The notes under the pieces are model-generated. The model had not been told where the DNA came from, ran no database searches, and worked only from the letters and a program-made list of their open reading frames with translations. DNA of 33,149 bases from Pseudomonadota bacterium (lineage in GTDB: Bacteria; Desulfobacterota; Desulfobulbia; Desulfobulbales; Desulfocapsaceae), in contig JAHJNL010000016.1 in assembly GCA_018820855.1 (NCBI GenBank), forward strand, positions 1-33,149, given 5' to 3'. A program made the position numbers and the translations under genes. Shown here in pieces: positions 16,171 to 22,948 of this stretch. Each line of letters begins with the position of its first letter. The first letter of the stretch is position 1.

Positions 16171-16869
16171 ATGACTACTATCGGCTATGTCTTTCTGGAT
16201 GTAACTCGTGATGCTCTGGTGCCGCTTATGCAACAGCGTCAGGTGATTGAGGAATATGCAGGAGGGCTGGGGTTGTCTTGTGATGAACTTCTTGTGGAGC
16301 AGTCATATTCATCGACAGTGCCACTGCTGGAAAGAGATGAAGGAAAAAGGCTGTTGAATAATGTTCAGGAAGGTGACACCATTTTGGTGATGAAGGCAGA
16401 ATGGGTCTTGGGAAGCCCAAAAGCGGCCCTTGGACTTCTGGATATTCTTAAAAGAAAAGGAGTGGCTCTTTTTTGTCTGGATCTTGATGGAAATATTTCC
16501 AGGCAGACTGAAAGAAAGCTGATTGTCTCAGAGGGAATAGCACCTCTGGTGTATAAGCTCTGTCAGGCCTTGTCACTTGGGGAAAGTGGAGATCATGGTG
16601 CTGCTATTCGTGCAGCTAAGGCACTCAAAAAAAAGGAAGGGAAATATATGGGTGGGCCTATTCCCTTTGGTTGGATAGTCAATGAAGAGGGCAGGTTGCA
16701 GAAGGACTCTGAACAGCAGGAGCTTATTGTCGAAATGATAAGGCTTAAGGAGGATCGCTGGTCATATCGTGATATCGCAAGGAAATTCCATGAGAAATAT
16801 GACCTGAAACTTTCACACGAGGGCATACGGCGTATTTTGCTGAAGACGCAGAAAAAAAAGAAAAAATAA
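16171..16869 (+). CDS. Serine-recombinase-like protein lacking all catalytic residues
   Basis: The 232-residue protein has a resolvase/invertase-like N-domain (1-125) and a Recombinase-type DNA-binding domain (about 144-222: AAKALKKKEGKYMGGPIPFGW and WSYRDIARKFHEKYDLKLSHEGIRRIL), ending in a lysine tail. Aligned to gamma-delta resolvase the start is MTTIGYVFLD. The nucleophile Ser10 is Asp10 and Arg8 is Phe8. The KLDRLGR block has become KAEWVLG, so Arg68 and Arg71 are lost as well. It cannot cut DNA by the known serine-recombinase chemistry. The frame is intact, begins with a strong GGAAGGGAATA ribosome site and has ordinary codon use, so it looks maintained rather than decaying. A DNA-binding regulator or architectural role is inferred. 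No recombination sites or mobile cargo are seen around it. Confidence 0.8.
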   Translation: MTTIGYVFLDVTRDALVPLMQQRQVIEEYAGGLGLSCDELLVEQSYSSTVPLLERDEGKRLLNNVQEGDTILVMKAEWVLGSPKAALGLLDILKRKGVALFCLDLDGNISRQTERKLIVSEGIAPLVYKLCQALSLGESGDHGAAIRAAKALKKKEGKYMGGPIPFGWIVNEEGRLQKDSEQQELIVEMIRLKEDRWSYRDIARKFHEKYDLKLSHEGIRRILLKTQKKKKK

Positions 16870-16991
16870 GCAGTGAGGCTGCGTTATGAGCTGCATAGCA
16901 GGATGCATAATGCTGAAGTTGAATTGTGAGCTGCTCACTAACCTGAAGAGGAAAATTTAGAATAGTTTCATATGTGAAGCCGGCAACTTTG

Positions 16992-17027
16992 AGAGACTGC
17001 GGTGTATAGGGGGACACCGCAGTCTCT
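16992..17027. terminator. Perfect hairpin between convergent genes
   Basis: AGAGACTGCGGTGT (16992-17005) pairs perfectly with ACACCGCAGTCTCT (17014-17027) around an 8-base loop. It lies between the 3' ends of the recombinase-like gene and ppiD. No T-run follows on either strand, so it may be a bidirectional terminator of weak type or an mRNA 3'-end stabiliser. Confidence 0.6.
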
Positions 17028-17072
17028 TGCAAAACTTAGCAACGAGCCTAATGAATACCTTTTCTGTTACGG

Positions 17073-18971
17073 TTATAGATTCTTGTTGCTGTATATCGAA
17101 GCATTTTTTTCCTGGTGCCGTAACCAGGCGATAAGGAGACGGTCCTGCTTGGTGCTGAGAATTTCGGTTCGGTATCGCTCCTTTTCTTCGGCTGTCAACG
17201 TTGCAGGATCCGGGAGGGTCCTTCCTTTAAATTGGTAGAGAAAGAGATCGGTTCCTACTGTTGCCGCTTCGTCAGGCAGTGGGCTGTCGCTGCTCAAGCT
17301 AAAGGTTTTCTGAAGTAAGGCGGAAGGGAAGCCGTTGGTTTCGGGCCCTGTGGAATTTCTGAGAAGGGTTGCCTCTTTGGTCTCAAGTCCGTGGGTCTTG
17401 CCAGCTTCGGAAAATGAGGTTCCTGATTTGAGTGCAGCCAGGAGTTCTTTACCCTTTTCAATAGCCAGACTTTTTGCTTGTTCAGTGATATAGTCTTCAG
17501 TTACTTTTGTTCGTACGCTCTCCAATTCAGGAATAGTGGGTTCCTCTATTGCCTCGGCATAAAGAATAGAGTAGCCATCAGGGGATTCGAGAAGTGAACT
17601 GAGTTCTCCGCTTTTCAATGAAAATGCAGTGTCTTGAATGATGGGCGACTTGTCCAGCTTCTCAGGCAGGGCTGAACGGGAGAAGTAATCCGTTTCGAGA
17701 ATGATGGCATCGGGGTTGAGTCGAGCATATTCCTGCAGGCTTCCTGCTGCAATAATCCCTTCATAGGCGGCATTGGCCTTTTGGAAGACAGCAGGCCGGG
17801 CCAGACTGCTTTTGATTTCTTTTAGAAGTGCTTCACGTACTTCTGCCAACGGTTGGGTCGTCGCCGGCAGGATCTTTTCCAGAAGAATTACATGGTAACC
17901 AAATCTGGTTTTGACGACTTCGCTGATCTCTCCCTCTTGCATTGAGAAAACTGCATCGTCAAAGGGTTTAACCATCTGACCTTTGCTGAAATTTCCAAGA
18001 TCGCCGCCGGTATCCTTTGTCGGTCCCTCGGAAAAGGTTCGTGCAAGTTCGGTGAAATCTTCTCCGGCAATTGCCTTAGCCCGTACTTCCTCTGCCTTTG
18101 CCAACTGAGTCGTAAGTGTCTCTGCTGAGCTGTTTTCATCGGCTTTCAGCAGAATATGTCTTGCATGACGTTTCTCAGGTATTTGGTAACGATCAAGGTT
18201 CTCTTGGTACCTGCTTTCTATCTGCTCGTCGCTGACAGTGAGATTTTCGGTCTCATTGTCATAGGAAAATGAGAGAAATTTGAGTTTGATGCGGGGGGCG
18301 GTTTTATAAGCCTCTTTGTTTTGGTCAAACCAGGCAAGAATCTTTTCTTCTTCAACATTCACCTTGGCCTGAAAATCGGATGGGCTGATTTTGGTAAAGA
18401 GGATCGAAATGCTTTCTTTGTCCTGCTGAAATCTGTCAAGGATTTCAGTGTCGGAAACTATGGCGGCGAATCCCCCTATTGAGGCGACAGCTTTGCCCGA
18501 GAGCATGTCGTACCGCATGTTTGCCTCAAATGTGTGAGGTGTGAGGCGGTTGTTTTTAAGTGTGGATTTGTATTTTTCTATATTGAAAAAGTTATTTTCC
18601 TGAAACTGAACCATTCCCTGGATGCGTCGCTGTACCTCATCGGCTGAGGCCATTAGTCCCATAGCAGTGGCCCCCTGGCGAAGTAATGATCCCTGAATTA
18701 GTTGATTCTTGACCTGTTGACTGAGGCCAAGGTTCTGCAACAGTTCCTCGGGAACTGACCCACCGAATTGCTGGCGATAATTAGAGAGGAGCTGGTCGTA
18801 GACCTTTTGATAGTCCTGAAAACTGATTTCTTCGTCATTGACGACAATGGCGGCTTCCCGGTTGCTCATCATATTGGTGCCGACTCCCCAGAAGATAAAA
18901 ACAAGAGCGATAACCAGGACAATTGCCTGGATGAAGGTTGACTGGGCTTTGTCACGAAAGATTTGCAGCAT
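17073..18971 (-). CDS. ppiD: PpiD-type membrane-anchored periplasmic chaperone / peptidyl-prolyl isomerase
   Basis: The 632-residue protein has a short cytoplasmic N-terminus and one transmembrane anchor (about 13-30, IQAIVLVIALVFIFWGVG). A SurA_N-like chaperone region follows (about 35-180), including the VNDEEISFQDYQKVYDQL start typical of PpiD/SurA. One parvulin domain lies at about 268-370 (RHARHILLKA, FTELARTFSEGPTKDTGGDLG, FDDAVFSMQEGEIS, FGYHVILLEKI). The C-terminal region resembles a second, degenerate rotamase-like module. PpiD helps secreted proteins fold as they leave SecYEG. It stands alone here. Length matches the family and the ATG is the natural start. Confidence 0.92.
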   Translation of the reverse strand: MLQIFRDKAQSTFIQAIVLVIALVFIFWGVGTNMMSNREAAIVVNDEEISFQDYQKVYDQLLSNYRQQFGGSVPEELLQNLGLSQQVKNQLIQGSLLRQGATAMGLMASADEVQRRIQGMVQFQENNFFNIEKYKSTLKNNRLTPHTFEANMRYDMLSGKAVASIGGFAAIVSDTEILDRFQQDKESISILFTKISPSDFQAKVNVEEEKILAWFDQNKEAYKTAPRIKLKFLSFSYDNETENLTVSDEQIESRYQENLDRYQIPEKRHARHILLKADENSSAETLTTQLAKAEEVRAKAIAGEDFTELARTFSEGPTKDTGGDLGNFSKGQMVKPFDDAVFSMQEGEISEVVKTRFGYHVILLEKILPATTQPLAEVREALLKEIKSSLARPAVFQKANAAYEGIIAAGSLQEYARLNPDAIILETDYFSRSALPEKLDKSPIIQDTAFSLKSGELSSLLESPDGYSILYAEAIEEPTIPELESVRTKVTEDYITEQAKSLAIEKGKELLAALKSGTSFSEAGKTHGLETKEATLLRNSTGPETNGFPSALLQKTFSLSSDSPLPDEAATVGTDLFLYQFKGRTLPDPATLTAEEKERYRTEILSTKQDRLLIAWLRHQEKNASIYSNKNL

Positions 18972-19713
18972 AGTTATATCTCTGTAGTTTTGGTTGAATT
19001 GTCATTCATTGGCCTACCCCTCTTCACAACATTATCATGTTTTACATCTTGAACAGGTGTGGATCAGGTTTCGACGATTTTTAACTGGGAAATCTTCCAG
19101 GATGTCAGCATACGGATCAACAAGGGATGCAGGATCTTTTAATTGTTTGGAAGTTTACAGAAAATTTACCTCTTCTCCAAGGCCAGTGCAAGAAAAAACG
19201 AGTGTAACTCCTGAACAGTTACAGCCAGATTTCTATCGATGTCTAAAAAAAATATTGCCGGGCAACGGGCTGGTGTAATTAATTTTTGTTGTCTGAAAAG
19301 AATTAGCCCTCTCGGAATATATTGGTTTGGCGGTCTCTCAGCTTCGTTCAGATGTGTGAGCTATTGAGAAACACTGCTCACAGGTTGACGACTATGCCCC
19401 TGCTATATGAGTAAAAGAGATTGGCTGAAGGTGAGATGTTACTGAATTGGATGGGGGTGATGAGCAGCTGGAAGGATTGCAAATAGCCGTGTTTTTTTCA
19501 GTTGAATATGCATTTTTTTGTATTGATCTTTGAGATTAAATATTGTAAAAAAGGTAAATTTTACGAAAAGTTATGGGAAATGTTCTGGGGCGATGGGAAA
19601 TGATGACCCATTCACTTGACAAACTTCTTCCTTTATAGTAATTAGGCGATCGATACTTTAGAAACGAAAACGGTGAAAGCCACAAAAAACAATATTTTTA
19701 AGGAGGATTTAAG
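18972..19713. other. Long gene-free region upstream of dsrC
   Basis: About 740 bases between the divergent ppiD and dsrC. A 94-codon plus-strand frame (18994-19278) has no ribosome site and no family resemblance, and I do not accept it. I see no tRNA, SRP or tmRNA signatures. The last 200 bases are A+T-rich and contain the presumed dsrC promoter. The length is unusual in an otherwise compact window and could hide a small RNA or a decayed gene. Confidence 0.55.
19611..19644 (+). promoter_or_regulatory. Probable dsrC promoter
   Basis: Two overlapping readings are possible. TTGACA (19616-19621) is a perfect -35 but its 17-base partner is only TAATTA. TTCACT (19611-19616) is followed after 17 bases by TATAGT (19634-19639). 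Either would start transcription about 60-70 bases before the ATG. Confidence 0.4.
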
Positions 19714-20034
19714 ATGCCTACAATAGAACACAATGGACATAGCTATAATTGTGATGAGGACGGATTTTTGCTCAACGGCATTGATGACATGGACGACACC
19801 TGGATTGACTACGTCAAAGGTGTAGAGGGTATTGCTGAGTTGACCGACGAGCATAATAAAGTAATCGATGCTCTTCGTGAGTACTACAAGAAAAATGGTA
19901 TCGCTCCTATGGTACGTATTCTCTCCAAGACTACCGGTTTCCCGCTGAAAAGAATCTATGAGCTCTTCCCATCAGGACCTGGTAAAGGTGCTTGTAAGAT
20001 GGCTGGTCTGCCGAAACCTACCGGTTGTGTATAA
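19714..20034 (+). CDS. dsrC: DsrC, trisulfide-carrying partner of dissimilatory sulfite reductase
   Basis: At 106 residues this is a full-length DsrC/TusE-family protein. The C-terminal arm GACKMAGLPKPTGCV has both redox cysteines, Cys94 and the penultimate Cys105, eleven residues apart. That is the signature of true DsrC rather than TusE or RspA homologues with one cysteine. It binds DsrAB, takes up the sulfite-derived sulfur as a trisulfide, and hands electrons and sulfur on to DsrMKJOP. AAGGAGGATTTAAG is a near-perfect ribosome site. The gene is monocistronic, with its own terminator and no dsr neighbours, as is common in sulfate reducers. High expression is expected from the ribosome site and known DsrC abundance. 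Confidence 0.97.
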   Translation: MPTIEHNGHSYNCDEDGFLLNGIDDMDDTWIDYVKGVEGIAELTDEHNKVIDALREYYKKNGIAPMVRILSKTTGFPLKRIYELFPSGPGKGACKMAGLPKPTGCV

Positions 20035-20060
20035 TTAGCAACTGAAGTTTCGATGAGCTG

Positions 20061-20098
20061 AAAAAGGGAGTTGCCGCAAGGTAACTCCCTTTTTTTTT
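20061..20098 (+). terminator. Rho-independent terminator of dsrC
   Basis: GGGAGTTGCC-GCAA-GGTAACTCCC forms a 10-bp stem with one G·T pair and a GCAA tetraloop, preceded by A's and followed by nine T's. It is a strong intrinsic terminator, and the A-run lets it act on the opposite strand as well, where the ATP-grasp operon converges. Confidence 0.95.
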
Positions 20099-20253
20099 AT
20101 TTTTTTTTATTACGCTGAGCATCTCAGTCAATGAGACTCAAATATCCATCAGTCTCTCCTCGGCAGCTGCCGATTTTTTTAGGAGTCAGTGTGGGGGGTC
20201 AGTCTCTGGGGAATGAGTCAGAGGAGTGCAGCTTCAACGCTCAGGGGATATTT

Positions 20254-21030
20254 TCAGGACAGTCCCTGAATTTTCCTCTGCAGAAGTTTTCTCTCTATTT
20301 CCTGCACCTTTTTACGATAATTGCCTGGATCTATAACGGCTCCACGAATTCCACCTCGGAGATTGATCTCCGCCAGATACGTTTTACCTTCTTTGGTGAT
20401 CATCAAATCAAGATGTCCGTAAGGAAATGAGCCTCGTTGCATTGCCTTCCGGCAGAGTTCTGTTTGCTGCTGAGTGAGGGCATAGGAAATGGCCTTGCCG
20501 CCGCAGTGCAGGTTATTTCGGAAATTGTCGGGATTACGACGTTCATAGGCTTCAACATAGTTATCAAGAAAGACCACCCGCACATCGATACTGTCTGCAA
20601 TAAAGGGTTGGAGTACAAACGGGTAGGGAAGGACGTTGTTTGCTGCCTGGGTGTATACGTCTTCAATGTTTTGAAAGAGATGAATGCCAAGACCGGCGTT
20701 TTTGCGATCGTGTTTGAGGACAACCTTTTCTATACAGTGTCTGCCGTAACGTGAAACAGTTTCCAGCAAACCGTGTATGTCGTAAATGACTACGGTGTCA
20801 GGGATCATCAATTCTCCAAGGAGACGGGCCTGAAATGTTTTGGAACGACTTGCCAGTTGGGAGGTTGCAGATGGGATAAGCTGTACTCCACGTTCCACCA
20901 AGTCAAGCAGGAGGTGTTCTTCTTCGTATTTCAGACGGAGCCGGCAGGCAATAATATCTCCTGCGCCAAGCTTGTGGAATAGTGAGGGCAATTCACTGTT
21001 TTCTGTGAGAATACGTGGCTGTCTGGTCAA
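20254..21030 (-). CDS. ATP-grasp ligase, RimK-like
   Basis: I take TTG 21030 as start because it overlaps the previous gene's TGA (TTGA) and yields RILTENSELPSLFHKLGAGD, a normal beginning for a RimK-type pre-ATP-grasp domain. An ATG at 21090 would add 20 residues and a 64-base overlap. The product has VVLKHDRKNAGLGIHLF (ATP-binding strand and glycine loop), FVLQPFIADSIDVRVVFLD (the RimK QxFi...DxRv pattern), the YGHLDLMI metal ligand and YLAEINLRGGIRGAV. RimK-like enzymes join amino acids or peptides to an amine or carboxylate acceptor using ATP. The substrate is unknown. It is the last gene of the operon with the zinc ribbon, bactofilin and M23 peptidase. Confidence 0.82.
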   Translation of the reverse strand: MTRQPRILTENSELPSLFHKLGAGDIIACRLRLKYEEEHLLLDLVERGVQLIPSATSQLASRSKTFQARLLGELMIPDTVVIYDIHGLLETVSRYGRHCIEKVVLKHDRKNAGLGIHLFQNIEDVYTQAANNVLPYPFVLQPFIADSIDVRVVFLDNYVEAYERRNPDNFRNNLHCGGKAISYALTQQQTELCRKAMQRGSFPYGHLDLMITKEGKTYLAEINLRGGIRGAVIDPGNYRKKVQEIERKLLQRKIQGLS

Positions 21031-21272
21031 AAGAGCATTTCTGAGAATCGTTGATAAAAGATGCTGAGGTCTGCCTGGCACTGACCGCAAATAAGTTTGA
21101 TATCACCATGTACCTGGGAGTCATCTTCTAGTGGGGTGAAGCTTCCATCCTGGTTTTGGATGTAGTGGGTGGTAATAACGGCATCTTCGGCGATTTCATA
21201 GAAATCATTATCATTGCCGCAGTTGGGACAGGATAGACGGTTGACGGGTGCAGGAAGATCTGTTGGTTGCAT
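21027..21272 (-). CDS. Small zinc-ribbon protein in the bactofilin operon
   Basis: An 81-residue protein with two Cys pairs, CPNC (15-18) and CGQC (62-65), making one treble-clef or rubredoxin-like zinc ribbon around an acidic middle segment. I know no named family for it. It lies 11 bases after bactofilin and overlaps the ATP-grasp start, so it is cotranscribed with both. A partner or carrier role for the ATP-grasp enzyme is conceivable: small acidic proteins next to RimK-like ligases can be substrates. This is inference only. Confidence 0.7.
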   Translation of the reverse strand: MQPTDLPAPVNRLSCPNCGNDNDFYEIAEDAVITTHYIQNQDGSFTPLEDDSQVHGDIKLICGQCQADLSIFYQRFSEMLF

Positions 21273-21283
21273 GAAACTCTGCT

Positions 21284-21721
21284 TCAGCCCTTGGCAGTTT
21301 TTTCCGAAGCGGATGTAGAGTTGATGCTGTCTTTATTGACCAGATGCAGTTCTCTGGAGGCGACTTTCAGCTCTCCGCTAAGCCCGGCGCCAGGTTCCAC
21401 GGTTAGGCTGTTGCTTTCAATGCGACCATGGATTTGACAACTTTTTCTGGCAGTTACCAGATTGGCCTTTATATTGCCCTCCATGATACCGTGACAGACA
21501 AAAGATGTGACTTGGATGTCACCGATTATTTTCCCGCTTTCGCTGAGAATAAGGTGCTCCCCGCTGATATTTCCTTCCACAGTTCCGTCGATTCTGGCTT
21601 TGCCTTCAAATGAGAGTTCTCCTTTGATCACCATCTTGATGTCGATGATAGAAGAGATAACCTCTTTCTCCGCCTTATGAGTTTCATGTGCGAAACTATC
21701 TTTTTTAGTGAAGAGGGACAT
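21284..21721 (-). CDS. Bactofilin (polymer-forming cytoskeletal protein)
   Basis: The 145-residue protein has a central right-handed beta-helix (about 28-120) with the repeating pattern of bactofilins: VIKGELSFEGKARIDGTVEGNI, then HLILSESGKIIGDI, FVCHGIMEGNI, and TVEPGAGLSGEL. Short polar tails flank it. Bactofilins self-assemble without nucleotide on the inner membrane face and direct peptidoglycan enzymes. GGAGAAGTAAC gives a good ribosome site, formed by the last codons of the upstream M23 gene, whose stop is one base away, so translation is probably coupled. Bactofilin next to an M23 endopeptidase is a known functional pairing in cell-shape control. Confidence 0.93.
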   Translation of the reverse strand: MSLFTKKDSFAHETHKAEKEVISSIIDIKMVIKGELSFEGKARIDGTVEGNISGEHLILSESGKIIGDIQVTSFVCHGIMEGNIKANLVTARKSCQIHGRIESNSLTVEPGAGLSGELKVASRELHLVNKDSINSTSASEKTAKG

Positions 21722-21722
21722 G

Positions 21723-22724
21723 TTACTTCTCCAAGGCAGCGGTCGTCGTAGTTCTCTTGTGAGCGACCTGGATGTTTTTCTGTATTTTTATCTTCTTGGC
21801 CACGAGCTGCGGGATAACGGGTGGCTGAATGAGCTTGTCAACTCTCATGAATTTGCTAGGGTTGATCGGCTTGTCAAAGAGGCATACTTCGTAGTGAAGA
21901 TGAGGTCCTGTGGATCGACCGCTGCTGCCAACCTTGCCAATGGCCTGTCCTCGTTTGACTTTGTCACCTTTTTTGACAAGAAATTTTTTCATATGTGCAA
22001 ATCTTGTGGTATAGCCATTGCCGTGATCAATTTCGATGTAGCGACCATAGCTGCCATTAAAGCGAGCCTGGCTTACAATCCCACTACCAGTCGAATGGAT
22101 CGTCTGGCCATTGCGGCCACGCATGTCAACACCCGAGTGGAACCCTTTTTTTCCGTTTACCGGGTCAGTTCGGTGACCAAAACGGGATGTGACCGGACCG
22201 GGAACTGGCCGACCAAGAGGTAGGTAATTGAAGGTGTCCAGGTAGCGATCGGAGCGATAAAGGAGGTCTTTGCCCAGGGTTTCGCGGGGGGCAAGATAGG
22301 GGCCGCCGGAGTTCTTCGTGTTTCCCTTGACTTCTTTAACGTCTATGCCGATATTGCACATGATCTGCTCTAGCAAGTTGCTTCGTTCTTCAAGCTCGGT
22401 GACAGCGGCGTTCAGTTTGGTTGTCTTTTCCTCCTGAAAGGCTGCTGCCTGACCGGTGTTCATTCGTCTTAGTTTATTGACCTGAGCAGCAAACTGTTCT
22501 CTACTGGCATTGCTCTCCTGCAACTGACTGGCAAGTTGAACTACCTGCTTGTCCAGGTCTGTCTTGATGCTGAAAAGGCGTAGTGTCTGGAAACTGGCAA
22601 TGCTTAAGGTAAGGAAGATGCAGAGAGAAATGAGGATGGTTAATTTTAGCTTGCGTCTGGATAGCAGCAAAGTACGGGCTTTTCCCGCATCTCCGGAGAT
22701 AATAATATGCAGGCGGTCACTCAT
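21723..22724 (-). CDS. M23 (LytM-type) peptidoglycan endopeptidase, membrane anchored
   Basis: I start at ATG 22724 (MSDRLHIIISGDAG, 333 residues); the longer frame begins with TTG 22790 and adds 22 residues with no family support. A basic cytoplasmic tail is followed by a membrane segment (about 28-48, LTILISLCIFLTLSIASFQTL). A coiled coil (about 55-120) comes next, and then the M23 domain with zinc ligands His196 and Asp200 (FHSGVDMRG), the FAHM block and HLH (275-277, PHLHYE). All metal and catalytic residues are present, so it should be an active cross-link-cleaving endopeptidase. It is the first gene of the four-gene operon and probably works with bactofilin. Confidence 0.92.
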   Translation of the reverse strand: MSDRLHIIISGDAGKARTLLLSRRKLKLTILISLCIFLTLSIASFQTLRLFSIKTDLDKQVVQLASQLQESNASREQFAAQVNKLRRMNTGQAAAFQEEKTTKLNAAVTELEERSNLLEQIMCNIGIDVKEVKGNTKNSGGPYLAPRETLGKDLLYRSDRYLDTFNYLPLGRPVPGPVTSRFGHRTDPVNGKKGFHSGVDMRGRNGQTIHSTGSGIVSQARFNGSYGRYIEIDHGNGYTTRFAHMKKFLVKKGDKVKRGQAIGKVGSSGRSTGPHLHYEVCLFDKPINPSKFMRVDKLIQPPVIPQLVAKKIKIQKNIQVAHKRTTTTAALEK

Positions 22725-22948
22725 TGCGGTTTGCTTGGTCCCGGTGTATATATATCGAATGTGTTCAGAAGGAATTGACAGGGCAAGCAAGCTTCACTGT
22801 CTGCTTCAGTACAGATTTTAATTTGTTATAATCGCGGTATGCAAAATTTTCAATAAAAAAGGAATTTCCTGCCATTTCTGTTCGGTCTGGACTCTTTTAA
22901 ACCATATCCGTCTCTCATTCTTATCTATCATCAACTGTAAACTTATTT

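Noticed and set aside
18994-19278. 94-codon frame between ppiD and dsrC
   Set aside because: No ribosome site and no recognisable domain; kept only as part of the unexplained gene-free region.
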